Shown here in pieces: positions 1 through 8,628 of a stretch of 64,000 bases of DNA. The notes under the pieces are model-generated. The model worked only from the letters and a program-made list of their open reading frames with translations. It ran no database searches and was not told the origin of the DNA. The stretch's first letter is position 1. Every line of letters begins with the position of its first letter. The DNA comes from Hufsiella arboris. Its GTDB lineage: Bacteria; Bacteroidota; Bacteroidia; Sphingobacteriales; Sphingobacteriaceae. The DNA lies in the NCBI RefSeq assembly GCF_009834875.1, contig NZ_WVHT01000001.1, positions 186,001 to 250,000 of the forward strand. The letters are read 5' to 3'. The translations under genes were made by a program, and so were the position numbers.

Positions 1-1111
1 CATTATCGTACACAACGGTATTGGATATCTTCACAAAATCAATCTTATGACCGCCAAGCGCACCGCGATTAGCCCTGATCATACAATTCAGTGTGTTATG
101 AATAATGCAATTGTCGACTGTAACGGATGAGAAAGTAGCAGCTTCCGCGTCTGAAGCATTACCGACAAGATTGATAAAATATGAAGAGCTTGCTGGTGCA
201 GCGCCGTCGAATTCAATGCCGGAAAGGTTTACACCTGCGCCATTACCTTTCAACGTCAGTTCTTTGAAGTTTACCTTGGTGTCTGACGGATTTCCGGACG
301 TCGATTTCAACGTAATCATTTTTTGAACAATTGGGGTAGCCGCCAGCAGGGAATATGAACCCGGCATCAAACCTATAACCGCATTGTTTGACGCCGTTGA
401 AATAGCCGCTGCAATGTCGTCACCAGGTTTTAAGATAACGGAATAAGTTGTTGCGGCAATCGTTGTAAACGTAAGAATACCTTTGCTTTTCGTTCCAGCG
501 AAAATTTCAGCTTTATAGGTAGTGGCTGCCGCAAGCCCAGAGAATACTTTCATCCCGGCAGAATTGTCTGCCTCGGATAAATCAACTTTGGTTGCAGCAC
601 CCGAAGCTGGCGTAAAAACAACCGAATTTACACCCGTTGTTTTTTTCCATCGAAGTGTCACCGCTGTCTCTTTCACTTCCAGATCACGAACGGGCAAAAA
701 TATCTGAACTCCCTGTATCGTAAATGCTGAGCTTACCAGCCATTTGGAATCAAGATCGCTGGCCGTGCCTTTTGTTTGTACACGGGCATAATATTTCGTC
801 CGTGATGGAATGCTGTCATCGGTTATTACTACGCCGGTGGTATCAGTCAGGTAACGGCGTTCTACTGTATTGAATAGGGAATCTTTCGAAATTTGCACAG
901 AGTACTTCACAGTACCGGTGGTATAAAGCGCCCGCTGCCATTCCAGCTTAACGCTTGTTTCACTACTTGTTGCCTTCACTGTTCCGACTGGCGTGAACTG
1001 CCTCAATGGGCCGCCATCTGTCGACTGATCTGCTTTTTCACAGCATTGCAGAATGATCATGCTCAATAAAGCAGCTGTGATAAGTTTCAGGTTATGTTTG
1101 AATAGTTTCAT
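1..1111 (-). CDS. Secreted DUF4957/DUF5123-type beta-helix protein with Fn3 repeats (3' end outside window)
   Basis: The frame is open from an ATG at 1109-1111 to the window edge (about 370 codons), so the C-terminus is missing. The N-terminus has a hydrophobic signal segment ending in Cys-Cys, so it may be a lipoprotein, although Gln before the Cys is a poor lipobox. Residues about 40-225 read as two fibronectin type III-like modules (SVKLEWQRA; VTLRWKK). Residues from about 228 on (DDIAAAISTASNNAVIGLMPGSY... cut here) resemble DUF4957 followed by DUF5123, domains with a pectate-lyase-like right-handed helix that often sit next to SusD in pectin loci. It lies 22 bp downstream of susD on the same strand, so it probably belongs to the same operon and is exposed at the cell surface. 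Catalysis cannot be judged from the visible part. Confidence 0.8.
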   Translation of the reverse strand, partial: MKLFKHNLKLITAALLSMIILQCCEKADQSTDGGPLRQFTPVGTVKATSSETSVKLEWQRALYTTGTVKYSVQISKDSLFNTVERRYLTDTTGVVITDDSIPSRTKYYARVQTKGTASDLDSKWLVSSAFTIQGVQIFLPVRDLEVKETAVTLRWKKTTGVNSVVFTPASGAATKVDLSEADNSAGMKVFSGLAAATTYKAEIFAGTKSKGILTFTTIAATTYSVILKPGDDIAAAISTASNNAVIGLMPGSYSLLAATPIVQKMITLKSTSGNPSDTKVNFKELTLKGNGAGVNLSGIEFDGAAPASSSYFINLVGNASDAEAATFSSVTVDNCIIHNTLNCMIRANRGALGGHKIDFVKISNTVVYDN

Positions 1112-1133
1112 TTTACTGATCTGCGTTAATCGG

Positions 1134-2987
1134 TTAATAGCCATAGTCCTGCTGCCATTTATAATTTGTGTTCAGGTTGGTAACGTTAATCGGGAAAACC
1201 TCTGAATGGTCCGCCCTAAAATACCTGGCCCACCCACGCTTATCGCCGGAAATGTATTCCGCATCGACAGCTTTTCGCCAGTTTTTTACGGTATACCCGG
1301 TTGGTGCTGTACTGCTTCCGCTGCCCGGCACGAAAAATGCATTTGCACCGCCAACAAGATCCAGGGTTTTGGCCTCCTGCCCCGCTGCCCCGTTAGCAAA
1401 AGCTGCGGCCTTAGCATAGATGTACAATGGAACGTCTTTATATTTCCCTCCAAACGCGGTAGCATCAGCATTCATAAATGCGGTTAATTTATCCCGTGTT
1501 TCCTGCAATTTGGTATTTAGCAAATTCCACCTGATCAGGTCATATTTCCGTATTCCTTCACCGCCGAATTCCAGCAGTCTCTCCTGAACCAGGTATTTAA
1601 AGAAGCCATCCTTATCGGTTGGTGTTGTTCCCACACGTGTCAAATCGCTGGAAAAAGCTCTTTTTCTAACTTCCTCTAATGCAGTTACAGCATTTTCGCG
1701 ACCATCTGCGCTACCAGTTGGACCGTTATTTATTTCATTGTAAGCTTCAGCGTACATTAAAAGAACATCGGCAAAACGCATAATAGGCCAATTGATGGCA
1801 AGGTTTTGAGCAGTTCCGGTAATAGTTGTCCATGAGCGGCGGAATTTACCGTCGCACATATCGGTTGCACCCCGTAATATCTTCTGTGTATTTTTATCTA
1901 TTTCGAAATATGCCAGCGTCACATCGCGACGAGCGTCTGCGCCGGTTTGATCAAACTCATAGAAATAAGTCGGTGTAGCGTTTATCCCTCCTCCACCTGC
2001 GCCGTAAATTGAAGCTGCGTCGAGTTTCAATCCGTTATAATAACCTAGTTTACTATCGGTACTGGCATTTCCGCCAAAAGCTCCCACTTCAAAGATCCAT
2101 TCGTGTTTAGAATCCAGTCTTGATGCCGTATGCAATGTTTTAAACAAATTCTCATAACTTGGATTTAAATCATGCTCACCCCGCTGCTGGATAATATCCC
2201 AGCATTCGTCATAGGCGATCTGGTAATATTTGTTGTAATCCGTACCTCTTTCCATTTTATTCGTCCTGCGCAAAGAATATCCGCCACGTGCCAGAGCGAT
2301 GCGAGCCCGCAAGCCCTTCGTAAATGCTTTTGATACGCGCGTATCAAATCCTCCAGCCTGTGAAAGCCATGGAACAAGCTCCTCCGCTGTTTTTAAATCC
2401 TCAAGTAGCTGATCGTAAATCACGTCTGTATTTGTTTTTTCCAGGTAAGGATCAGTCTGATCTGCTGCAGGAACTGTTAAAAACGGCAGATCTCCCCAGT
2501 TGCGAACTAGTTCATAATAAAATTGAGCACGCAATGTCAATGCCTCTCCATACAGTTTTGCCATAGCAGCCTTATCTGACGCCGACCCATTCAGATACAC
2601 ATCAGAAAGGGGAATGTATTTTATACAGATGTTAGCCCTTTCGATCCCTTTATATAATTGATTGAAAGGCGCCAGCAATTCGCTGTTCGTTGGCGTGGCG
2701 TTATACATACTGATCCCGCGGCGGGCATCATCCAGGTCGCCGGAAGTTTTGAAATCGTCTGCCGACTGCGGATACAGACAGCTGATACGGTTACCATAAC
2801 CATTGTCGCCAATCAGTTGTGAATATACTCCTACCACCGCTGAGTTCGCATATGAGACGCTGCTGAATTGTGCATCCTGCGAAGTAGTCGAAGGATTTTC
2901 CAGCTCAAGATATTTTTTACACGATGTAGCCGACATACTCAATGCGACAACTACCGGAATTATATATTTTAATTTCTTTGTGTTCAT
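1134..2987 (-). CDS. SusD/RagB-family glycan-binding lipoprotein
   Basis: This is a 617-residue protein, slightly long for the family. The lipobox is SATSC with Cys23, followed by KKYLELENPS, the usual SusD start. TPR-like helices (LTLRAQFYYELVRNWGDLPF) and the C-terminal family signature (RFADVLLMYAEAYNE; VQERLLEFGGEGIRKYDLIRW) are clear. SusD proteins sit on the outer face of the outer membrane and form the lid of the SusC transporter, capturing oligosaccharides. It lies 12 bp downstream of susC and 22 bp upstream of the beta-helix protein, so the three genes form one operon. The neighbouring KdgF gene suggests an oligo-uronide substrate, which is an inference. Confidence 0.95.
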   Translation of the reverse strand: MNTKKLKYIIPVVVALSMSATSCKKYLELENPSTTSQDAQFSSVSYANSAVVGVYSQLIGDNGYGNRISCLYPQSADDFKTSGDLDDARRGISMYNATPTNSELLAPFNQLYKGIERANICIKYIPLSDVYLNGSASDKAAMAKLYGEALTLRAQFYYELVRNWGDLPFLTVPAADQTDPYLEKTNTDVIYDQLLEDLKTAEELVPWLSQAGGFDTRVSKAFTKGLRARIALARGGYSLRRTNKMERGTDYNKYYQIAYDECWDIIQQRGEHDLNPSYENLFKTLHTASRLDSKHEWIFEVGAFGGNASTDSKLGYYNGLKLDAASIYGAGGGGINATPTYFYEFDQTGADARRDVTLAYFEIDKNTQKILRGATDMCDGKFRRSWTTITGTAQNLAINWPIMRFADVLLMYAEAYNEINNGPTGSADGRENAVTALEEVRKRAFSSDLTRVGTTPTDKDGFFKYLVQERLLEFGGEGIRKYDLIRWNLLNTKLQETRDKLTAFMNADATAFGGKYKDVPLYIYAKAAAFANGAAGQEAKTLDLVGGANAFFVPGSGSSTAPTGYTVKNWRKAVDAEYISGDKRGWARYFRADHSEVFPINVTNLNTNYKWQQDYGY

Positions 2988-2999
2988 GTTTCGATCGAA

Positions 3000-5900
3000 T
3001 TAAAAACCAACATTTATACCTGCCAGGATGTATCTGCTGCGAGGATAAGCAGCATAATCTACGCTTGGGGTAAGCGGGTTGCTTCTTCGCGTATTCGCTT
3101 CAGGATCAAAGCCCGAATAACCGGTGATTGTCCATAAGTTATTGACGGTACCGTACACCCGGAAACGCGAGAAAACTTTGGTGCGTTGCAGTAATTTTTG
3201 CGGCAGTGAATATCCCAGGGTTACGTTATTTATTCTCAGGAACGATCCGTCTTCAATAGCGAATGAATGTAAGAAGTACTGTCCTGCAGATGGGCTCCAA
3301 TATTGCGCGCCTGCGTTCATTGCGGCCAGTTGGGCCGGATCAGTAACTTTCACGCCATTTTCATCATAGTTTTTCCAACGGTTACTCATCAGCGCAAGCA
3401 TGTTGTTATCCTTATACAGGTAGGCCGTGGTGTTTTCAATATTATTCGCGTTGTAAACATCATTTCCGTAAGAGAAATTCATTGAAATGCTCATGTCGAA
3501 ATTTTTGTAAGCGAACTGTTGTGATAAGCCTCCGGTGAAATCAGGCTGCGCGTTACCAAGAACGGTACGGTCATCAGCACTGATCATCATACTACTTGAG
3601 TTAGACAGCTTTTTCAACTTCAAATCTCCGGGCTGAGGGTCTTTGCTTCCGAGCGCAATCACACTGCTATTGGGAACATCAGCCTTAATAGTGTATTTTT
3701 TTGTTGATGGGTCATAGTTGAAATCATCGACGGTGTAAAAGCCGTCTGTTACGTAGCCATAAAACTGGCCGATAGGCTTACCAACTTCCACAAGAAAATC
3801 TTGTGATGAGCTGGCTATCCAACCGGAATTTTCATAATATGATTTCTTAAGTGATCCGTCAGGGCTGTAGCCAAGGTTTACAATCTTATTCCGGTTAAAC
3901 GCGATATTAAAGTTGGCGTTCCACCTAAAGTTTTTCGAATTGATGATTCCGCCATCAAGCTGAACTTCGAGGCCTTTATTCTGCGTCTTACCAATGTTCT
4001 GAATCTGCGTGGCATAACCGAGGTACGGCGGAATTTGCGCGTTAAGCAAAAGTCCCTTAGTATTATTTACGTAATAATCTACCGACGCGTTGAACCTGTT
4101 GTTAAGGAAAGAAAAATCAAGACCTGCGTTTCTTGAAATGGTTGTTTCCCACTGCACATTTGGATTTGAGAGTGCCACTGGCCCTGAACCCGCGGTAACA
4201 GCTTCTTCAAAAGCATAGCTTGATGTGCTGATTCCAAACATGGTGTTGAACAAGTCATCACCGATACGGTTATTTCCTGCTGTACCATAGCTCAGACGAA
4301 GCTTCAGGTTTGACAACCAGTTCTGAGTATTTTTCATGAAATCCTCTTCAGAAATTCTCCAGGCAAGCTGTCCGGAGGGAAAATATCCAAAGCGATTTTC
4401 CGGAGCAAATTTAGACGAACCGTCCGAACGGAGTGAGAAGCTGGCCAGGTATTTTCCTTTATAATTATACATCGCCCGGCCAAAGAACGACAGCAACCTG
4501 TTCATTGATTCAGATGTTGTCGGAGCATCCTGAATAAGCCCTGAGGGTGGAACCGCCTTTTGAATTCCGGCGAAAGCCTCCTCAGCTGAAATATCTACCG
4601 GCAAATATTTCGTGGTATTGTTGAAGGTTTTCGACTTATACTGATACATCTCTTCGCCGACAACCAGATCAAGGTTATGATTGCTCTTGAAAGTTTTATG
4701 GTAAGCCAGCGTGTTAGAGTTGGTGAAAGTAAAATTATTCCCGGTAGCTATCACGGCAACAGGCATGTTTGAATTTTGCCGCGCAACGCTCGTAATCGCG
4801 CCGTTGAAGGTATTTGTCCGGGCATCCGTTGCTGTAATACCGAACAAGGTTTTCAGTGTCAGATTCTTTATAAAGTCGTAGCTCAGGTAACTGTTTATGA
4901 TCGCGTCATTACGATAGTCGTATTTCAGTTCGTTGTTGGCTAACAACACCGGGCTTGTAAGATTGGTCAGGTTGGCGTAATCCGGATCAAATTCATCAAT
5001 AAAGCTTTGCTGCCCGGGAGCCTCAAACGGTTGATAACGAACTGCGTTGCGCAACCTGTTAGTGCTCTGACTTCCGGTATTTGATGTTCCGACACCGTCT
5101 ATACACTGACGGCTATAGCGTGCACTAAAACCCATTTTAAACCGGTCGGATGCTTTGTGGTCGAAACGGAAACTTGCAAAGGTTCTTCTGAAGCCAGAAT
5201 TAAGCATGATCCCATCTTCATCCGTGTTATTTACGCTAAAGTTGAATGTGGTATTTTTGGTACCACCCATAATGCCCAGGTTTTCCGTGTTGGAAAACGC
5301 ATTACGCCCGAACACTTCATTTTGCCAATCTTTGAAAGGCATATTTTTATAAATGTCGATATCGCTGTATTTGCCATAACGATTTTCGAAAGAAGATAAT
5401 CCATCGGTTGCTTTGTTGTAAAGCTCATATTGATACTGAACAAAATCGTATGGATTCATTACTTCCAGTTCGTTTACGATCGTGCGTGAACCTGCATAAG
5501 CATCAAATGACACGGTGGTGCGCATATCCCGGCCACCTTTTGTGGTGATCAGCACAACGCCGTTAGCGCCCCTTGCACCATAAATGGAGGTGGACGCTAC
5601 GTCTTTTAAAACATCGATCGACTGAATTTCCTGCGGAGACAGGATAGACAGTGCATTTTCAACCTGCACTCCGTCAACGATATACAACGGCGAGTTATCC
5701 TGTGTGATAGAACCACCGCCACGCACACGTATCTGAATATCAGCTCCCGGCCTTCCTTCGGTAGTAGTTACCTGGACGCCTGCCAATTTTCCCGCAAGGG
5801 CTTCCGCCGCGGTGCTCACTGGAAAATCTTTCAGTTCTTTCGATCCAACCGATGAAACAGATCCGGTCAGCGCTTCTTTCTTAACCGTACCATAACCAAT

Positions 5901-6221
5901 GTTTACGACAACTTCGTCGAGTTGTTTGGAGTCGGCCTCTAACTTAACTGCCAGGCTGGTTTTTGAGCCAACTGCAATTTCTTGTGTTTTATAGCCTACG
6001 TATTTAATAACGATAATCGCACTTTCCGGTACGCTCATTTTAAAATCGCCATTAACGTCGGTACTTGAGCCTCGTGTGCTGCCTTTTAGCGTAACATTGG
6101 CTCCGATGATGGGTGCGCCGTCGTTTTTATCCGTCACTTTACCGGTTACCACGCGAGATTGTGCGGCAACCTGAAAAATAAACAATACGATGGCTGAAAA
6201 AAAGAGTAGAACTTTCTTCAT
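3000..6221 (-). CDS. SusC/RagA-family TonB-dependent outer-membrane transporter
   Basis: This 1073-residue protein has a signal peptide ending at VAAQS (about residue 22), a carboxypeptidase-regulatory-like domain (VVTGKVTDKNDGAPIIGANV, about 23-100), a TonB plug (NIGYGTVKKEALTGSVSSV; SIYGARGANGVVLITTKGG) and a beta barrel ending in aromatic Phe (ILAGINVGF). It imports oligosaccharides across the outer membrane using TonB energy, together with the SusD lid encoded 12 bp downstream. The gene is divergent from the LacI-type regulator; the 252-bp gap up to that regulator's likely start holds two candidate operator palindromes. Length and architecture are normal for SusC. Confidence 0.96.
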   Translation of the reverse strand: MKKVLLFFSAIVLFIFQVAAQSRVVTGKVTDKNDGAPIIGANVTLKGSTRGSSTDVNGDFKMSVPESAIIVIKYVGYKTQEIAVGSKTSLAVKLEADSKQLDEVVVNIGYGTVKKEALTGSVSSVGSKELKDFPVSTAAEALAGKLAGVQVTTTEGRPGADIQIRVRGGGSITQDNSPLYIVDGVQVENALSILSPQEIQSIDVLKDVASTSIYGARGANGVVLITTKGGRDMRTTVSFDAYAGSRTIVNELEVMNPYDFVQYQYELYNKATDGLSSFENRYGKYSDIDIYKNMPFKDWQNEVFGRNAFSNTENLGIMGGTKNTTFNFSVNNTDEDGIMLNSGFRRTFASFRFDHKASDRFKMGFSARYSRQCIDGVGTSNTGSQSTNRLRNAVRYQPFEAPGQQSFIDEFDPDYANLTNLTSPVLLANNELKYDYRNDAIINSYLSYDFIKNLTLKTLFGITATDARTNTFNGAITSVARQNSNMPVAVIATGNNFTFTNSNTLAYHKTFKSNHNLDLVVGEEMYQYKSKTFNNTTKYLPVDISAEEAFAGIQKAVPPSGLIQDAPTTSESMNRLLSFFGRAMYNYKGKYLASFSLRSDGSSKFAPENRFGYFPSGQLAWRISEEDFMKNTQNWLSNLKLRLSYGTAGNNRIGDDLFNTMFGISTSSYAFEEAVTAGSGPVALSNPNVQWETTISRNAGLDFSFLNNRFNASVDYYVNNTKGLLLNAQIPPYLGYATQIQNIGKTQNKGLEVQLDGGIINSKNFRWNANFNIAFNRNKIVNLGYSPDGSLKKSYYENSGWIASSSQDFLVEVGKPIGQFYGYVTDGFYTVDDFNYDPSTKKYTIKADVPNSSVIALGSKDPQPGDLKLKKLSNSSSMMISADDRTVLGNAQPDFTGGLSQQFAYKNFDMSISMNFSYGNDVYNANNIENTTAYLYKDNNMLALMSNRWKNYDENGVKVTDPAQLAAMNAGAQYWSPSAGQYFLHSFAIEDGSFLRINNVTLGYSLPQKLLQRTKVFSRFRVYGTVNNLWTITGYSGFDPEANTRRSNPLTPSVDYAAYPRSRYILAGINVGF

Positions 6222-6285
6222 TATGACTGTTAGTTTGTTTTAAGAGCTGTTCGGATAATGCCCTGATTCTTAAAGGGATTGATCT

Positions 6286-6297
6286 GGAACCGGTTTC
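6286..6297. promoter_or_regulatory. Candidate LacI-family operator between susC and lacI-type gene
   Basis: GGAACCGGTTTC holds the perfect palindrome AACCGGTT (6288-6295) with a central CG, the shape usually bound by LacI/GalR dimers. It lies about 65 bp upstream of susC. Binding by the neighbouring regulator is inferred only from position and symmetry. Confidence 0.35.
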
Positions 6298-6382
6298 TTG
6301 TCGAAAATTTAGTTAGTTAGCGGCAAGTCTAACCGCTTTAATTCACAATGCAAACGTCCCGGTTAAATAAATTTGTGCAATC

Positions 6383-6407
6383 GTTCCCGGCAACGTTATC
6401 GGGAAAC
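6383..6407. promoter_or_regulatory. Second candidate operator: interrupted inverted repeat
   Basis: The arms GTTCCCG (6383-6389) and CGGGAAAC (6400-6407) flank a core holding the palindrome AACGTT (6392-6397). It lies about 67 bp before the likely lacI start. A TAGATTTG box (6419-6426), matching TAnnTTTG, follows but has no good -33 partner. This may be an autoregulatory site. Confidence 0.3.
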
Positions 6408-6473
6408 ATAAAATGCTGTAGATTTGAATTTAGAAGGTATAGCAACTGTGTTTTTTATTATCTTAACCACCCA

Positions 6474-7511
6474 ATGAAATTTGAGCCGATCACCATTAAA
6501 GATATTGCGAAGGCGCTGGGTTTTTCGACCTCAACGGTGTCCCGTGCCTTAAGAGGAGGGTATGAAATAAGTGAGGAAACAAAAAGGATTGTGCTGGAAT
6601 ATGCGGAGAAAATAAATTATCACCCAAACCCTATTGCGTTAAGTTTAAAAGAAAGAAGAACTTATTCAATTGGCGTTGTTGTAAGTGAGATTGCCAATAA
6701 TTTTTTCTCTCAGGTGATCAATGGCATCGAATCGATTGCTTATGACGCAGGCTATCATGTTATCATCACGCAAAGTCATGAATTACACAAGCAGGAAAAA
6801 TTAAACGTAGAGCACCTTGCATCACGATCAGTAGACGGGTTATTGATTTCACTAGCCTCTGAGACCAATGACGTTTCATACCTTAAATCACTGAATCAAA
6901 AAGGTTTACCAATCGTATTTTTTGATCGAACAACGGATGAAATAGATACACACAAGGTTATAGCAAATAATTTCCAGGGCGCTTTCGACGCTACCGAATA
7001 CTTAATAAAAAACGGCAAAACCAAAATAGCACATCTCACTAACTCGCCGCATTTATCCATAACCCGTCAAAGGCTGGATGGTTATAAGGCGGCGTTAACA
7101 AAGAACGGCCTTGTTGTAAATGAACAGTACATTAAATATTGTGAGCAAGGCGGACAGGATTACAATGAGATACTTGCAGCGGTACGTGAGCTTCTAACGT
7201 CCGAAAACCCTCCGGAGGCGATTTTTATTGCAAGCGACAAATTAACCACCGGCTGTCTGAAGGCTCTCAGAACCTTCAGCCGAAAAGTTGTTGATGGCTT
7301 GTCAATCGCAGGGTTTACTAATTCAAACCTCGTTGAACTTTTTGAATTTTCTCTCACGACAGTGCGACAGCCAGCCTTTGAAATGGGACAAATCGCAACA
7401 AAACTCCTGATACAACTAATTGAAAGTAAACGTCCTCTTAGTGAAATCGATTTTGAAACCCGTACGTTACAAACCGAGCTGATCTTAAAAAATCAGGAAA
7501 TTATGGCCTAG
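6474..7511 (+). CDS. LacI/GalR-family transcriptional regulator
   Basis: The protein has 345 residues when started at ATG 6474. The frame is open from 6348, but the first 42 residues there are unrelated to the family and the LacI helix-turn-helix (IKDIAKALGFSTSTVSRALR) begins directly after 6474. The rest is a periplasmic-binding-protein-like sensor domain (YSIGVVVSEIANNFFSQVINGIE; VIFFDRTTD-like hinge; EAIFIASDKLTTGCLKAL). It is divergent from susC and convergent with kdgF (6 bp between stops), so it most likely controls uptake and breakdown of the locus sugar. The ligand is unknown; a KDG-type keto acid would fit pectin, which is an inference. Confidence 0.92.
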   Translation: MKFEPITIKDIAKALGFSTSTVSRALRGGYEISEETKRIVLEYAEKINYHPNPIALSLKERRTYSIGVVVSEIANNFFSQVINGIESIAYDAGYHVIITQSHELHKQEKLNVEHLASRSVDGLLISLASETNDVSYLKSLNQKGLPIVFFDRTTDEIDTHKVIANNFQGAFDATEYLIKNGKTKIAHLTNSPHLSITRQRLDGYKAALTKNGLVVNEQYIKYCEQGGQDYNEILAAVRELLTSENPPEAIFIASDKLTTGCLKALRTFSRKVVDGLSIAGFTNSNLVELFEFSLTTVRQPAFEMGQIATKLLIQLIESKRPLSEIDFETRTLQTELILKNQEIMA

Positions 7512-7517
7512 CAACCC

Positions 7518-7853
7518 TTATCCTAAAAAATCCTCTCTTACAGGATTAAAGCTATCGACCAACACCCCAGCCTGCCTGCAAACAACTCCATGTAATACAT
7601 TTGGCGGAACGAAATAGCCATCACCGCTTTTTAACGTTGTTACTTGCTCACCTATCGTTGCTTCAAAGACTCCGCTCTCTATGAACGAGACCTGCGTATG
7701 CGGATGATGATGCATAACGCCAATAGCACCGCTTTCAAATTTCACTTTAACCATCATAAGATCGGCGTTGAATCCCATGATCTTCCGTTGAACGCCGGCG
7801 CCTAGATCTGTCCAGGTTGATTCATTTTCGTACTGAAAATATTCGCTTTGCAT
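7518..7853 (-). CDS. kdgF: KdgF-like cupin, unsaturated uronate linearisation (pectin/alginate degradation)
   Basis: This is a 111-residue single-domain cupin of normal KdgF length. Characteristic segments are WTDLGAGVQRKIMGF, the metal-binding motif HHHPHTQ (His48-50, His52, Gln54), GDGYFVPPNVLHGVVC with His88 as the last metal ligand, and the C-terminal PVREDFL. KdgF enzymes open 4,5-unsaturated monouronates released by pectate or alginate lyases to the linear keto form feeding the KDG pathway. It is cytoplasmic, with no signal peptide. It has its own promoter candidate ending only 3 bp before the ATG, so the message may be leaderless. It is convergent with the LacI-type gene. This is the best clue that the SusCD locus handles uronides. 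Confidence 0.85.
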   Translation of the reverse strand: MQSEYFQYENESTWTDLGAGVQRKIMGFNADLMMVKVKFESGAIGVMHHHPHTQVSFIESGVFEATIGEQVTTLKSGDGYFVPPNVLHGVVCRQAGVLVDSFNPVREDFLG

Positions 7854-7856
7854 ATT

Positions 7857-7887
7857 TCAAAGGTAGAAGATTTTGAACGAGCAGGCA
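7857..7887 (-). promoter_or_regulatory. kdgF promoter (Bacteroidota type)
   Basis: On the minus strand TTG (7885-7887) is separated by 20 bp from TACCTTTG (7857-7864), matching the TAnnTTTG consensus of the Bacteroidota primary sigma factor. The box ends 3 bp before the kdgF ATG, so transcription would start at or very near the start codon. Confidence 0.55.
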
Positions 7888-7914
7888 AAACGTCAAAAAA
7901 TCAATTGGCTTAAC

Positions 7915-8175
7915 TTTGTTTTTGACGGCTTCCGCTTCATAAAATTCACGTTTGTCCGGATCTTCCACCCGAACCAGTAGTCGATATTGCGTCCAACTCA
8001 ATTGCGAACGCAGTGCGTTCGCAATTGTAAATGTGCGATGAAACCGCCGCAACAATTCTAATTGACGATGTCCAAAGCCACTGCCGAACTCCGGCTGTAA
8101 CTGCTCGGAAAGTTGTTTGATTAGATACGTGCCGTAATCGGCCCGTTTCGAACGGAGGTCTAGCTTGTCAAAGTG
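7915..8175 (-). pseudogene. Remnant of a DUF1016/YhcG-type PD-(D/E)XK nuclease N-terminal domain
   Basis: Reading the minus strand from 8175, about 87 codons match the N-terminal DUF1016 domain of YhcG-like proteins: DLRSKRADYGTYLIKQLSEQ, FGHRQLELLRRFHRTF, ANALRSQLSWTQYRLLVRV and EDPDKREFYEAEAVKN are all family hallmarks. Homology stops at about 7915, after which the frame runs into the kdgF promoter and gene. There is no proper start: a TAG lies directly before residue His at 8175. The C-terminal nuclease domain is absent. This is a truncated, dead gene, probably left by a deletion. Confidence 0.75.
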
Positions 8176-8481
8176 CTAAAATAAAAATGAATATTTTCAT
8201 TTTTAAGCATCAGCTTGACCTTTTCAAGGAATTTGACGGCTTGTGACGGAATAGGAAATTGAGCAACCAGTTCAATGCAATGGGCTTGCCTTCGATGGGT
8301 AAGTCTCATACAGTTGGCCACTTTCAATGAATTGGCGATAGTCGTTCAATTTACATTGCAACTGGTGGCAGTGGATTTCATAATCCTCCCAATCAAGGTG
8401 GTCTGATATAGTAAGAATTACTAAACCTTTTCGCTTGTCTGTTCCAATCAAGTCGATGCTGTTAGTTTCGGTTATTGCCAT
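8160..8481 (-). pseudogene. Frameshifted DUF6572 protein gene
   Basis: From ATG 8481 the product reads MAITETNSIDLIGTDK, VILTISDHLDWEDYEIHCHQ and LNDYRQFIESGQLYETYP, the DUF6572 pattern, but the frame ends early at a TGA near 8274. In another frame the sequence continues as IELVAQFPIPSQAVKFLEKV to a TAG at 8160-8162, which fits the family's C-terminal half. A single indel around 8275-8300 therefore splits the gene. A longer start at 8514 is less likely because those extra residues derive from the overlapping resolvase remnant. The function of DUF6572 is unknown. Confidence 0.6.
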
Positions 8482-8491
8482 GTTAATCAGA

Positions 8492-8592
8492 CTAAGTTTG
8501 TTGAGCAATCTCAATATACCGGTAACAAGTTGCCCGGCTAATGCCTAATTCTTTGGCGATCTCTTCAACCGATTTTTTGTTGGAGGCAGATA
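8492..8592 (-). pseudogene. Remnant of a resolvase/invertase-type helix-turn-helix
   Basis: About 30 codons on the minus strand read SVEEIAKELGISRATCYRYI before a TAG at 8492-8494, a strong match to the C-terminal HTH of serine resolvases/invertases. The frame is closed by a TGA just upstream (about 8588), and no catalytic domain is present. It marks a decayed mobile element or recombinase next to the DUF6572 and DUF1016 remains. Confidence 0.5.
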
Positions 8593-8628
8593 TGTTTCAT
8601 TGACGATTCTGAGTATAGTGCAAATAAA

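Noticed and set aside
6348-6473. 42-codon N-terminal extension of the LacI-type gene
   Set aside because: The extension has no similarity to the family and overlaps the candidate operator and promoter region; the HTH starts right after ATG 6474.
7822-8055. 77-codon open frame overlapping the kdgF start as a real small gene
   Set aside because: Only its first part is DUF1016-like and the homology extends upstream of its ATG; the tail is read-through into kdgF promoter and coding sequence.
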